A stretch of DNA of 61,557 nucleotides from DASZMX01 sp035551475 (GCA_035551475.1 DASZMX010000128.1:1-61557); one strand, 5' to 3'; shown: positions 8,808 to 17,827, counted from the stretch's first letter. The notes: a model not told the origin generated them from the sequence alone. A program made the numbers and translations.

Positions 8808-9248
8808 TCAAACGCCGATGTCCTCGTTCCACAAAGCCGGGCGCGCGGCGATAAATTCGCGCATCAAGCGGATGCACTCCTCGCTTTGCAGAACTTCCAC
8901 GGCTACTCCTTGCTGGCGCAAGTGAGCCTCGGCTCCCATGAAGGTGACGTTTTCCCCCACCACCACGCGCGGAATGGCATAAAGCAAAATGGCGCCGCTG
9001 CACATCGGGCACGGGGAAAGCGTCGTGTAAATCACACAGCGTCGATACACCGCCGCGGTCTGGCGCCCGGCATTCTCCAGGCAGTTCATTTCGCCATGAT
9101 GAATGACGCTGCCTTGTTGCACGCGCTGGTTGTGGCCCCGGCCGATGATTTTTCCATCGAGGACGAGGACCGAGCCAATGGGAATGCCGCCTTCGGCCAG
9201 CCCTTTTTTCGCCTCGGCGATGGCGGCCTGCATAAATTCGTCAATCAT
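8808..9248 (-). CDS. Cytosine deaminase, yeast FCY1-type (CDA-fold zinc enzyme)
   Basis: 146 residues. The zinc site is complete: H51 and the general acid/base E53 in HGEMNCLENAGR, and C80 and C83 in TLSPCPMCSGAI. The protein resembles yeast cytosine deaminase more than TadA: GGIPIGSVLVL, the GRGHNQR loop whose Asn contacts the pyrimidine in the yeast enzyme, IPRVVVGENVTF, and a C-terminal WNEDIGV matching the yeast end that carries the substrate-binding Asp. The predicted reaction is cytosine to uracil plus ammonia. It overlaps the upstream carbamoylase gene by 4 bases (ATGA), so the two are translationally coupled. Other nucleobase deaminase activities (guanine, creatinine, isocytosine) are possible alternatives. 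Confidence 0.85.
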   Translation of the reverse strand: MIDEFMQAAIAEAKKGLAEGGIPIGSVLVLDGKIIGRGHNQRVQQGSVIHHGEMNCLENAGRQTAAVYRRCVIYTTLSPCPMCSGAILLYAIPRVVVGENVTFMGAEAHLRQQGVAVEVLQSEECIRLMREFIAARPALWNEDIGV

Positions 9249-10480
9249 ATCTTTTGCATCCAGGTGATGGTTTTTTCCGCCAGCGCGTCAAAGGCTTGCA
9301 CGCACAGCTCCAGATGATCTTCGCGGGTGTCCTCGATTTTATTGTGGCTGATGCCGTGCAGGCTTTGCACAAACATCATCACAGTCGGCACGCCCGCGCG
9401 CGCGACTTCAGCGGCATCGTGCAAGGGGCCCGATGGCAGCCGGTGCGGGTGGCTGCCCGTCTCCGCGATGGCTTCCGCGCACAAGTCGATCAGCGCCGGG
9501 TGGAAGGGGCGCGGCTCAATATGCCATAACCGGTCCCAAGCCACCCGCACGCCGCCTTCCGCCGCGAAACGTTGCGCGGCCTCTTGCGCCTCGCCCCACA
9601 TGCGCGCCAGCGCCGCGGCGTCCAGGTGCCGCTGGTCCAGCGTGATGCGGCATTCTTCCACGACACTGGTAACGATGCCCGGTTTGGTGACACACGAGCC
9701 GATGGTGCAGACGCCTCCGTGGCGCTGCGCGATGGCATAGATTTCCTGGCTCATTTTGCCGGCGGCCAAAAATGCGTCGCGCCGCCGGTTCATGGGGGTG
9801 CTGCCAGAATGCGCCGCCTGTCCGTGAAAAGTAAGGGCGTGCCGCTCCACGCCGAACGTTCCCAACACCGCGCCGAGCGGCAAGTTCATGTCAAGCAAAA
9901 CGGGGCCTTGCTCGATGTGCAGCTCCAGATAGGCAGCCGCGTTCCGCAGCTCCACGCCGCTGTCCCGCGCCCGCTCAAAATCGATGCCGTTCTCCGCCAG
10001 CGCCGCGGGCAGCGTTATTCCATCCTTATCTTTGAGAACGCGGGCTTCTTCCAAATTGAGAGCGCCCGAACAGGCCGAGGAGCCGAACAAACTTTTGCCA
10101 AAGCGTGCGCCTTCTTCATCGGCCCAATCCACCAGGCGCACGGTCACGGGCGGCGCGCCGCCATATTGCGCGATAATGCGCCGTAGAATTTCCAAACCCG
10201 CCAGGACGTTGAGGCAGCCGTCCAGCCAGCCGCCATTCGGCACGGAATCCATGTGGCCGCCGATCACCAAGGCCCGCTCGGAAGTCCCGCGCAAGGTGGA
10301 CCACAAATTTCCCGCCGCATCGACGTGGGCTTCCACGGGCAACGCGGCGAGCTTCTGGCGCAGCCACTGGCGGGTGGTCCGCCACATGGGAGTGAACGCC
10401 ACGCGCTGCGCGCCATTCTCGTCCGCAGTGAGGCGGCGCAATTCCTTTAATTCTGCGACGGTTCTTTTCGGGTCGAGCAT
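9245..10480 (-). CDS. M20-family N-carbamoyl amino acid hydrolase / beta-ureidopropionase-like amidohydrolase
   Basis: 411 residues from the ATG at 10478-10480. The longer frame to 10915 crosses an oppositely oriented lipoprotein gene and has no family resemblance in its first 145 residues. Metal-ligand motifs of the peptidase M20 hydantoinase/carbamylase subfamily are visible: GGHMDSVPNGG, the Asp in GWLDGCLNVLAG, DEEGARFGKSLFGS, LELHIEQGP, and the C-terminal SHNKIED. Members cleave N-carbamoyl amino acids, allantoate or beta-ureidopropionate, releasing CO2 and ammonia. The 4-base overlap with a cytosine deaminase gene favours a role in pyrimidine catabolism (beta-ureidopropionase), but the substrate is inferred from context only. 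Confidence 0.87.
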   Translation of the reverse strand: MLDPKRTVAELKELRRLTADENGAQRVAFTPMWRTTRQWLRQKLAALPVEAHVDAAGNLWSTLRGTSERALVIGGHMDSVPNGGWLDGCLNVLAGLEILRRIIAQYGGAPPVTVRLVDWADEEGARFGKSLFGSSACSGALNLEEARVLKDKDGITLPAALAENGIDFERARDSGVELRNAAAYLELHIEQGPVLLDMNLPLGAVLGTFGVERHALTFHGQAAHSGSTPMNRRRDAFLAAGKMSQEIYAIAQRHGGVCTIGSCVTKPGIVTSVVEECRITLDQRHLDAAALARMWGEAQEAAQRFAAEGGVRVAWDRLWHIEPRPFHPALIDLCAEAIAETGSHPHRLPSGPLHDAAEVARAGVPTVMMFVQSLHGISHNKIEDTREDHLELCVQAFDALAEKTITWMQKI

Positions 10481-10573
10481 TGGACTGAGCGGAAGGTGGT
10501 CAATCCCCTGATTTGTGGGGGGCTTGGTTGACTCGTTCCCGCGCCGGTCGGAGATTATCGCGAAGGGGGAGAT

Positions 10574-10933
10574 ATGAACAAATTGAAAATGGCAAAAATA
10601 ATGGCCCTGCTCGCCGCCGGCGGGCTCCTGGCAGCGGGTTGCGAAGTGCGGGTGCATGATCCCGCAGGGGCGGCGGTCGTCACGACCGATCCGGTGTATT
10701 CCGACGATTACGTGACAGGTCCGCCGCCTGCGCCGCTGGAGGACACCGTCGTGGGCGTGGCGCCGGGGCCAGGGTATGTGTGGGTCGGCGGAAGTTGGGG
10801 CTGGCACGGGAACCGTTGGGCGTGGGATCACGGCCGCTGGGACCGTCCGCCGCATGCGGGCGCCCACTGGGAAGGCGGTCGCTACGAGTATCACAACGGC
10901 CGCCATGTGTATCATCGCGGCGGTTGGCGGTGA
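10574..10933 (+). CDS. Lipoprotein with aromatic Y-x-W-x-x-G-x-W repeats
   Basis: 119 residues. A short signal peptide ends in the lipobox LLAAG-C with the acylated Cys at residue 23. The mature part carries repeated glycine/aromatic motifs (GYVWVGGSWGWHGNRW, WAWDHGRWDRPPHAGAHW) typical of the YXWXXGXW-repeat envelope lipoproteins found across Proteobacteria and Verrucomicrobiota, whose function is unknown. A good purine-rich ribosome-binding site (GGGGGAG) lies 5-11 bases before the ATG. The gene is divergent from the carbamoylase gene and ends one base before the convergent propeller gene. Confidence 0.8.
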   Translation: MNKLKMAKIMALLAAGGLLAAGCEVRVHDPAGAAVVTTDPVYSDDYVTGPPPAPLEDTVVGVAPGPGYVWVGGSWGWHGNRWAWDHGRWDRPPHAGAHWEGGRYEYHNGRHVYHRGGWR

Positions 10934-10934
10934 G

Positions 10935-12446
10935 CTACTCCGGATAAATCGGACGATAGCTTACGAAGCCAATTTGACGGCTGTCCGGCGACCATGATGG
11001 AACATTCATAGTTCCCTGGCCGCCGAACAGTTTTGTCAAAATGCGGATAGGGCCGCCCGCCGTGGGCAGAAGGCGAATCATCACATCTTTATTCGCAGGA
11101 TGCCCTTCGGTGCCTTTCGGATACGTGAGGAACACTATCCAACGCCCGTCCGGCGACGGATGGGCAAACCAATTATCATAATCGTCTTTGGTGATTTGGG
11201 TTTGGTCTGAGCCGTCCGCTTTCATACGCCAGATTTGCATCGAGCCGCTGCGGATGGAATTGAAGTAAATGAATTTGCCATCAGGCGAATAATCCGGCCC
11301 GTCGTCAAGCCCGGTGGCGGTGGTCAAACGGGTTTCCGCGCCGCCCTCAACGCTGATGGCGTAAACATCGAATTCCCCGCCGCGTTGTCCGCAGAACGCC
11401 AGCGTTTTTCCGTCGGGCGACCATCCGTGCCAATAGGACGGCCCCACGGGCGTGATCAAGCGCGGCATGCCACCACCCGTCGGCAGCAAATACACCTTGG
11501 ACGATCCGCTCGACTGATCACTAATGGCGAGTTGCGATCCGTCCGGCGAGAGGCCGTGATCATTGTTGCAATGCACCATCGCGCCGGTGTCGATGGCGCT
11601 GGGCGCGCCGCCCGCTGCGGGGAGCTTGAACAGGCGCCCGTTGCTGTTGAAAATAAAATATTGGCCGTCATGCGACCAATTGGGCGCTTCGATGTGATCG
11701 GACGTGGTGTAAATCACATGACGATCTCCCGCCACTGGGACCACTTCGAGCGCGCTCATCCCGCCTTTCGGCGCTCCCACCGCCACAGGCAGGGTTTCGA
11801 TTTTCACGTTGGTGAACTCCGCTTTTTCCACCGCATTATCATCGTGCGCGCACACGCCCAAGCCGATGTAATAAGGCTCCTCCAGCGTGAGGGGCAACTC
11901 CCCGCCCGCCGGTTGCAGGGGCTCGCCGGCGTTGGCCATGGATACCGTCACGTAATGACCGCGTTTCTCCAGGCAGAGCCGCGCGGGCCCGGCCTCCGAC
12001 ACGACCACCTCGGTAGTTTGGGCGCCGGCGGTTTCGCGTTCCTGCAACGCGGCCAGGCCGTTGTTGTGCAGAGCCACATCCGCATACGCCGAATCGGGCC
12101 CCATCCCCTGCCGGATAATAAGGCAGGCCTTTTTGTGCGCATTTCCGCCCGAACCAATAAACCGCACGTCGGCGCTAAAACGGACGTCGCCGGAAACGCG
12201 TTTAAAGACATAGTGAAACGCATCGTTGGTGAACCACATGTTTGCGCCGCTGCCGGTCAAAACATAAGCCCCGCGCGCCGCGTCAAATGTCCCGGAGCCC
12301 GCGTGCAGCACCGCTCCGATGTCGCGCTGTTCCGTGAATTCGCCCACCGGCGCATGAAACAAATCTTCTTCCGCGCGCAGAGGGGCGGATGCCGCCAGGA
12401 GGAGGAGAAAAACACGCGCGCCACGAGTCAGGCCACCGGGAATCAT
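10935..12446 (-). CDS. Secreted TolB-like beta-propeller (PD40) protein with N-terminal jelly-roll domain
   Basis: 503 residues. A signal peptide (about 1-25, VFLLLLAASAPLRA) is followed by a beta-sandwich region at about 40-225 (FKRVSGDVRFSADVRFIG; ACLIIRQGMGPDSAYADVAL) resembling DUF1349/concanavalin-type domains. From about 240 to the end there are repeated WD40-like PD40 blades with the signature SPDGK/SPDG (PNWSHDGQYFIFNSNG, GWSPDGKTLAFCGQ, DYSPDGKFIYFNS, HPSPDGRWIVFLT, SWSPDSRQIGFVS). These form a TolB-type propeller, probably used for periplasmic protein or glycan interaction. The precise role is unknown. It lies 40 bases downstream of the M1 aminopeptidase gene on the same strand and may be cotranscribed. 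Confidence 0.82.
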   Translation of the reverse strand: MIPGGLTRGARVFLLLLAASAPLRAEEDLFHAPVGEFTEQRDIGAVLHAGSGTFDAARGAYVLTGSGANMWFTNDAFHYVFKRVSGDVRFSADVRFIGSGGNAHKKACLIIRQGMGPDSAYADVALHNNGLAALQERETAGAQTTEVVVSEAGPARLCLEKRGHYVTVSMANAGEPLQPAGGELPLTLEEPYYIGLGVCAHDDNAVEKAEFTNVKIETLPVAVGAPKGGMSALEVVPVAGDRHVIYTTSDHIEAPNWSHDGQYFIFNSNGRLFKLPAAGGAPSAIDTGAMVHCNNDHGLSPDGSQLAISDQSSGSSKVYLLPTGGGMPRLITPVGPSYWHGWSPDGKTLAFCGQRGGEFDVYAISVEGGAETRLTTATGLDDGPDYSPDGKFIYFNSIRSGSMQIWRMKADGSDQTQITKDDYDNWFAHPSPDGRWIVFLTYPKGTEGHPANKDVMIRLLPTAGGPIRILTKLFGGQGTMNVPSWSPDSRQIGFVSYRPIYPE

Positions 12447-12486
12447 GGCCCTTTTTAGGGCGCGCGATGCGCGCTTGGCAAGGTTT

Positions 12487-15069
12487 TTAGCGCTCGGATT
12501 TTTTCCGACCGCTGCGTTGGGCTTCCCATTGTTTTTTCAGGCCATCGACATCGCCGCGCAGTTTGGTGTCCGTCTTTTGCAGATCGAGAACGGTGTCGCG
12601 CAACTCCTTCCATTCTTCCGCGGGCGGCCGCTCGGCGCGAATCGCCGCGAGGGCATTGGTGGCTGCGCCGTAACGGGGATCGGCCGCATCGGCAAGGGCA
12701 AAGGTTTCCAGAGCCGGAATGCCACGCGGATCTTCTAGAACGCCCAGCGCCTTGATCGCCGCGAGCTGCACTTTCTGGCGGCGATCATTGACGTAGCGCA
12801 GCAGGCATTCGCGGGCGGCTGTTTTGTCCTTATTGTCCTCGCCGTGACCCAACACCGCCACCGTGTCGAGCGCGGCGCCAAAGTCGCGGCTATTGAATTC
12901 GGTGGCGTGATTTGTCAAATAATCAATCAACGGCGGCAGATAGGATTCATCATGCCGCGCGCGCATGGCGGCAATGGCGCCGTTGGCGCGCGTGTTGTGA
13001 TAGCTATGGGATGGCAACGCCTCCAGCAGCAACGCGCGCACGTCCTCCGTGGATCGGCCCAGCGCCCGAATTTCATCCTCGGCGATATTCGGATTGGCCT
13101 CGGAGGCCAAGGCCGTTCTCTCGGCGGCGAAGGCCCGCGCCTCATAAAATCCCGCGATACACTCCATGACGCGCCGCCGCACCCGCGCGTCAGTTTGTGC
13201 GCGGCTGTCCAGCAACGCGGCAAGGCTTTCCTCGCTGTGATGCGCCAGCAATGCGCCCGCCGCTTCGTGGCGCACGCCCCAGCACGCATCATGTTGCAGC
13301 GCGCGTTTCAGCGCCTCCACACTCAGCAGGTCCGTGGTTCCGCGCAGCTTTTCCACCGCCCGCAAACGCCCCTCGAGGTTGGAGGAATCCTCCAGCGCCG
13401 CGCGCGCCATTTCGACCGTGTAATCGGGGAAGTCGATTTTCGCCAACAGGGCAAGATGCGGATCCAACGTGACCACGCGCGGCGCCTCTGGCAGCGGGAA
13501 ATAGAATTCCGCCTCGCGCTCCTTGACGTTCACCGTCTGCTCGATGGAGCCATTTTTTTCGCCGAATGAAACTGTAAAGGGAAATTCGAACAAAAAAACC
13601 TCGTCTGTCACTTTCTGCGTCTGCCGCACGGAAATTTTCGCCATCCGGGTTTTTTGATCCCACGCATAATGCGCCTCCAACTCGGGAAAATGCCCGTGAT
13701 AAATCCATTGGTCGAAGAACTGTTCGTAAGAGCGTCCTGAAAGCTCTTCCACCACCGACGCCAAATCTTCCGTGACGACGTTGCCGAATTTGTGCCGCTC
13801 CAGATAAGTTTTGATGCACTGGCGGTACAGAGCCACGCCGAGCTGGGCGCGCAGCATGCGCAAAACGAAGCCCCCTTTGGGATAAATCAGGTAATCAAAC
13901 CGCTCGTTGGGATCTTCATATTGACGGTTCACGATGGGGCGCGGGTCGCTGCTGTGGCTGACCAGATCCGCCAGCGTCCCATACGCGGCATATAAATCAG
14001 CGTCCGCTCCATTTTTATGTTCGTTGTAAAGCTCGGCGTAAAAGGTGGCGAAGCTTTCGTTCAGCCAAAGCTGGCTCCAATCCTTGCACGTGACGAGGTC
14101 GCCGAACCATTGATGCGCCATTTCATGCGCGATCAAGCCGTCGCTGTCCTGCAAATTTTCGCTGGCCGCCGTGTGCAGCGTGCGATCGGTGAGCGTGGTC
14201 AAGCTCGTGTTCTCCATGCCGCCCGCCACAAAATCCTGCACCACCACCTGGCCATATTTCGGCCACGGAAACGGCTCGCCGATTTCCTGTTCGTAAAATT
14301 CCATCACGTCGCGCGTATCGCGAAAGGTGAGCGCCACATCGCCTTCGTCGGAAGGCGGCGTGTAAACCGGCAATGGAATTTCACCGTGATGATCCTCCCA
14401 TTTTTTGAAATGACCCGCCACCAGGGTGATGAGGTAATTGGCGTGCGGTTGGTCCTGCGACCAATGCGTCATTCGTTGTCCGTTACCCTCCGCTTCCTCG
14501 GCGACAAGACGTCCGTTGGACAGAACGGTCATGTCCGCGGGCGCATGGCAGGTGATCTCCGAGGTGAATTTCTCGTTGGGCGCGTCGAAACACGGATACC
14601 AATGGCGGGCCTCAATGGCCTCGCCTTGCGAGAAAACGTGTTCATCCTCGGCTTTATAGCCAAGTTCCGGCGTGCGAAAATACAGCCCCAGCCGCGGCTC
14701 GGCGCTGTAAACAATCGTCACCCGCGATTCGCGGCCCACGGGAATGGGTTGATCAAACGTAATCGTCAACTTGTCCGTCGTGCTGTTGTAAGCGGCGATT
14801 TTCTCCGTCGATCCCACCGATTGAATGCGCAAATCAACCGCGTCCAGGCTCATTTCCTCCAACGGCTGCCCGTTCGGCGCAAACGTAATGACTGCCGTGC
14901 CGCTGACGGAGCGATGCCGAAAATCCGGGGTCACATCCAGCGCGAGATGGCGCACTTGAAAATCGCGGTCCCGCGCGTAGTGACGGGGCATGGGCTCGGC
15001 CGCGCGCACGCCCAGGGACGTCAATAAAATAAAAGCCGCCATGGTCTTGCAATTCACACGGCATGGCAT
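12487..15069 (-). CDS. M1-family zinc aminopeptidase with C-terminal HEAT-like repeats
   Basis: 860 residues; an ATG nine codons in (15042) gives a neater signal peptide (MAAFILLTSLGVRAAEP). The N-terminal saddle domain spans about 35-230. The exopeptidase motif reads GGMEN at 283-287, close to the canonical GAMEN. The zinc motif HEMAHQWFGD starts at H315, with the third ligand E338 in NESFATFYAE. The active site is therefore complete, and the enzyme should remove N-terminal residues from peptides in the periplasm or outside the cell. The C-terminal 300 residues are helical repeats with HEAT character (LKRALQHDACWGVRHEAAGA, AIKALGVLEDPRGIPALETF), replacing the usual ERAP1-type domain. A short coiled-coil with a basic end closes the protein. 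Confidence 0.92.
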   Translation of the reverse strand: MPCRVNCKTMAAFILLTSLGVRAAEPMPRHYARDRDFQVRHLALDVTPDFRHRSVSGTAVITFAPNGQPLEEMSLDAVDLRIQSVGSTEKIAAYNSTTDKLTITFDQPIPVGRESRVTIVYSAEPRLGLYFRTPELGYKAEDEHVFSQGEAIEARHWYPCFDAPNEKFTSEITCHAPADMTVLSNGRLVAEEAEGNGQRMTHWSQDQPHANYLITLVAGHFKKWEDHHGEIPLPVYTPPSDEGDVALTFRDTRDVMEFYEQEIGEPFPWPKYGQVVVQDFVAGGMENTSLTTLTDRTLHTAASENLQDSDGLIAHEMAHQWFGDLVTCKDWSQLWLNESFATFYAELYNEHKNGADADLYAAYGTLADLVSHSSDPRPIVNRQYEDPNERFDYLIYPKGGFVLRMLRAQLGVALYRQCIKTYLERHKFGNVVTEDLASVVEELSGRSYEQFFDQWIYHGHFPELEAHYAWDQKTRMAKISVRQTQKVTDEVFLFEFPFTVSFGEKNGSIEQTVNVKEREAEFYFPLPEAPRVVTLDPHLALLAKIDFPDYTVEMARAALEDSSNLEGRLRAVEKLRGTTDLLSVEALKRALQHDACWGVRHEAAGALLAHHSEESLAALLDSRAQTDARVRRRVMECIAGFYEARAFAAERTALASEANPNIAEDEIRALGRSTEDVRALLLEALPSHSYHNTRANGAIAAMRARHDESYLPPLIDYLTNHATEFNSRDFGAALDTVAVLGHGEDNKDKTAARECLLRYVNDRRQKVQLAAIKALGVLEDPRGIPALETFALADAADPRYGAATNALAAIRAERPPAEEWKELRDTVLDLQKTDTKLRGDVDGLKKQWEAQRSGRKKSER

Positions 15070-15139
15070 ACCTGCCCCGCGCCAGTTTGGAAAGTGAATT
15101 GCCTTTGCGCGCCATTGGCGTCACTCTGCCAGAGATAAA

Positions 15140-16204
15140 GTGAGCGTTCCCATCAAAGTCGCGATCATCGGAGCCTCGGGATATTCCGGGGAGGAATTGA
15201 CCCGTTTATTGCTGGGCCATCCCGGCGTGGAATTGACGGCGCTGACCTCCCGGCAATACGCCGGGCAAACGGTCGCGCAGGTTTTTCCAAAATACGCCAA
15301 TCATCCGCGCGCCAAAGCGCTGCGGTTCACCGATCCCAACGCCGAGCTTTTGGCCAGGCAGGCGCAAGTGGTGTTCCTGGCCCTGCCGCACGGCGTGGCG
15401 GCGGAGTTTGCCGCGCCGCTGCTGGAAGCCGGCTGCCAGGTGATTGATCTGAGCGCGGATTTCCGCTTGAAAAGCGCCGCGCTCTACCAGGAATTTTACG
15501 GGCACGAACATCCGGCGCCCGCGTTGCTGGCCAAGTCCGTGTACGGCTTGCCGGAGGTTTATCGCGCGGCCATCAAGGACGCCACGCTCATCGCCTCGCC
15601 CGGCTGTTATCCCACCAGCATCTTGCTGCCCGTCCTGCCGCTGCTCAAAGCAGGCGTGATCAAGAATTCGGGAATTATCGCGGATTCATCCAGCGGCGTG
15701 ACCGGCGCCGGACGCAAGGTAGAGCAGGATTATCTTTTTGCCGAATGCAATGAAAGCATGCGCGCCTACGGCCTGCCAAAGCATCGGCATCTTTCAGAAA
15801 TCGAAGAGCAATTGAGCATCGCGGCCAACGAAGCGACCGTGATTCAATTCACGCCGCATTTAATGCCGGTCAATCGCGGCATTCTTACCACGCTCTATCT
15901 TGCGCCGTGCGAACATTTTTCCACCGCGGCGCAGGCGGCGCAGATTCACGCCCAGCTCACCGAAGTCTATCGCGCCGCCTACGGCGCCGAGCCGTTTGTG
16001 CGCATTCTCGAAGGCAAGGCCCTGCCGGACACCAAAAATGTCACCGGCTCCAACTCCATCGAGATTGCCTGGCGCCTGGATGTCCGCACCGGACGCCTGA
16101 TTGTGTTGAGCGCCATCGACAACGTTGTCAAAGGAGCCAGCGGCCAGGCGGTGCAAAGCCTGAACATCATGGCGGGTTTGCCGGAAACCGCCGGATTGGT
16201 TTAA
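15140..16204 (+). CDS. argC: N-acetyl-gamma-glutamyl-phosphate reductase
   Basis: 354 residues, GTG start. The NADP-binding Rossmann motif GASGYSGEEL lies at residues 11-20, and the catalytic cysteine is C156 in ASPGCYPTSILLP. The substrate-binding PKHRHLSEIE and the C-terminal NVVKGASGQAVQ match the short (type 1) ArgC subfamily. It performs the third step of arginine biosynthesis, reducing N-acetylglutamyl phosphate to the semialdehyde in the cytoplasm. The stop codon is followed immediately by the GTG start of the YggS-type gene, so they form an operon. The other arg genes are not in the window. Confidence 0.97.
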   Translation: MSVPIKVAIIGASGYSGEELTRLLLGHPGVELTALTSRQYAGQTVAQVFPKYANHPRAKALRFTDPNAELLARQAQVVFLALPHGVAAEFAAPLLEAGCQVIDLSADFRLKSAALYQEFYGHEHPAPALLAKSVYGLPEVYRAAIKDATLIASPGCYPTSILLPVLPLLKAGVIKNSGIIADSSSGVTGAGRKVEQDYLFAECNESMRAYGLPKHRHLSEIEEQLSIAANEATVIQFTPHLMPVNRGILTTLYLAPCEHFSTAAQAAQIHAQLTEVYRAAYGAEPFVRILEGKALPDTKNVTGSNSIEIAWRLDVRTGRLIVLSAIDNVVKGASGQAVQSLNIMAGLPETAGLV

Positions 16205-16918
16205 GTGGAGCCCCTCGCTTCCAATTGGCAAAACATTCACGCGCGCCTCGCCGCGGCCTGCGCGCGCGCCGGACGCGATCCCCAAACCGTGCAATTGGTC
16301 GCCGCCAGCAAAACGCAGCCGGCCGAAATGATCTCCGCCGCGGTCGAATTAGGTTTGACAACTGTCGGCGAAAACCGCGTGCAGGAAGCCGCCGCCAAAA
16401 TGAGCCGCTGCCCCGGGCGACTGCGCTGGCACATGATCGGGCATCTCCAATCCAACAAATGCCGCGACGCCGTGCGGCTTTTTGCGATGATCGAAAGCGT
16501 GGACAGCCTCGCGCTGACGCAGGAATTAAATAAATGGTGCGACAAGTTTGCCAAAACCATGCCGATTCTGCTCGAGGTGAATGTCGCCGGCGAATCCAGC
16601 AAATTTGGCTATGCCCCGGCCGCGCTCCTCGCCGAGCTGGCGCAGATCAATGCCCTGCCGAAACTTGAAATTCACGGCCTGATGACCGTTGCGCCCTGGA
16701 CGCCCACGCCGGAAAAGGCGCGCCCCGTTTTTCGCCGCTTGCGAGACTTGAAAACTGAATGCGAACAAATTTTGGGCGCGCCCCTGCCCCACCTGAGCAT
16801 GGGCATGAGCGGTGATTTTGAGGTGGCGATTGAAGAAGGAGCGACTATCATACGGATTGGCAGCGCCTTGTTTGGCGAGCGACCGAAAAAAAAGCCATCC
16901 GCCGACGACGAGATCTAG
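16205..16918 (+). CDS. YggS/PLPBP-family pyridoxal-phosphate homeostasis protein
   Basis: 237 residues, GTG start directly abutting the argC stop. The fold is an alanine-racemase-type TIM barrel without the C-terminal domain. The PLP Schiff-base lysine is K36 in LVAASKTQPAE. GENRVQEAAAK, HMIGHLQSNK, LEVNVAGESSKFG, HGLMTV and the phosphate-binding SMGMSGDFEVAIEEGATIIR follow in the usual order. Family members buffer pyridoxal phosphate and influence amino-acid metabolism. Linkage to argC rather than to the proC or division genes seen in other bacteria is a minor local feature. Confidence 0.95.
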   Translation: MEPLASNWQNIHARLAAACARAGRDPQTVQLVAASKTQPAEMISAAVELGLTTVGENRVQEAAAKMSRCPGRLRWHMIGHLQSNKCRDAVRLFAMIESVDSLALTQELNKWCDKFAKTMPILLEVNVAGESSKFGYAPAALLAELAQINALPKLEIHGLMTVAPWTPTPEKARPVFRRLRDLKTECEQILGAPLPHLSMGMSGDFEVAIEEGATIIRIGSALFGERPKKKPSADDEI

Positions 16919-16928
16919 CCGCGAAGTT

Positions 16929-17237
16929 ATGGAGTTGACAGTCGAGACATTTCAACCGGAGATCACGGAGGCCCTGAAAGCCTTCGAGCTCTACATCGTG
17001 TGCATCGACAAGAGCCCGGAGGAATGCAAGGAGGCCCTGCTGTCGTTGATGAACAAAGCGATTCACGCCTACGTGAGCCGCGGCCCCCACCTGCGCCACG
17101 GCATCGCGCTGGACAAGCAAGTGACCATCATCCTCAGCCAGACCGAAAACGACCGCCCCTTGTGCGGCATCTATTTCAACCTGCACTCCCCCTACAAACG
17201 CAAGGCCTCCCCCGCCAAAGCCAAGAAAGAGGCGTAG
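16929..17237 (+). CDS. Conserved-looking small cytosolic protein, unknown function
   Basis: 102 residues from the ATG at 16929; a frame extending upstream to 16812 would lie inside the YggS gene. No signal peptide or membrane segment. The sequence is a compact alpha/beta pattern: a helix (EITEALKAFELYIVCID), another (CKEALLSLMNKAIHAYV), then strands (HGIALDKQVTIILSQ, PLCGIYFNLHSPY) and a lysine-rich tail (KRKASPAKAKKEA). It sits 10 bases after the YggS-type gene, so it is probably the third gene of the argC unit. I do not recognise a family. Confidence 0.65.
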   Translation: MELTVETFQPEITEALKAFELYIVCIDKSPEECKEALLSLMNKAIHAYVSRGPHLRHGIALDKQVTIILSQTENDRPLCGIYFNLHSPYKRKASPAKAKKEA

Positions 17238-17434
17238 CGTCTTCGCTCCCTGCAAGTTTTGTGGCGGCTCGACTCATCAGAGAGAATTTCTAAACTCTCT
17301 TCTCTGTTGCCTCTGTTGCCTCCTGTTAAAATATGCCCCCGATTTGCTATGGCTTAGCCCCCTTCGCCCAATTGTAACCTGAAATTTGCGGTCTTGTCGT
17401 TGCCGGGCGGCAGAACAAAGGGCAACCATCTCGC

Positions 17435-17827
17435 ATGAAACGTACCGTGCTCTTGGCCGCTTATCGTCTCGATGTGTTGCAGACTGTGCCTATCACGCTC
17501 CAGTTGGCAGGAATTGAGGTTGAGGTGGTGGAGTCGGGCTTGGAGGCATTGCGCCGCACGCGCTCTCTTTTGCCGGATCTGGTCATCATCGATCCGGCGT
17601 TGCCGGACATCGACGGCGCGACGGTGGCCGATATTTTGCGGCGTTTGCCGTCCACGGCCTCCATCACCACCGTTTTGCTGGACTCCGCCAGCACGGCGGA
17701 ATCGTCGCCCTTTAACCGGACGCAATTGCTTCTGCAAATGGCGAACATCCTCTCCTTATGCTGCCACCCGAGGAAAATGCCCGCCGAAATTGGCGATCCG
17801 GACGCATTGCTGGAGCCCGCGTTGTAA
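17435..17827 (+). CDS. Degenerate response-regulator receiver-like protein
   Basis: 130 residues with the alternating strand/helix pattern of a receiver domain. The acceptor-like aspartate is D53 in LPDLVIIDPALPDIDG, very close to the canonical D-x-x-(L/M)-P-x-x-D/N-G loop. However, the acidic pair at the end of strand 1 is missing (TVLLAAYR), and the conserved lysine after strand 5 is not visible. Phosphorylation would therefore be impaired or absent, and this is probably a pseudo-receiver that works through protein contacts. It lacks an output domain. The 197 bases upstream hold no gene; they contain only a weak AGAGAG/CTCTCT hairpin. Confidence 0.62.
   Translation: MKRTVLLAAYRLDVLQTVPITLQLAGIEVEVVESGLEALRRTRSLLPDLVIIDPALPDIDGATVADILRRLPSTASITTVLLDSASTAESSPFNRTQLLLQMANILSLCCHPRKMPAEIGDPDALLEPAL

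Noticed and set aside
9245..10915. N-terminal extension of the carbamoylase gene to 10915
   Set aside because: The extra 145 residues are low-complexity and would run antisense to a good lipoprotein gene with a clear ribosome-binding site.
17276..17310. AGAGAG...CTCTCT inverted repeat as an intrinsic terminator
   Set aside because: The stem is only 6 bp with a large A/T loop, and no T-run follows.
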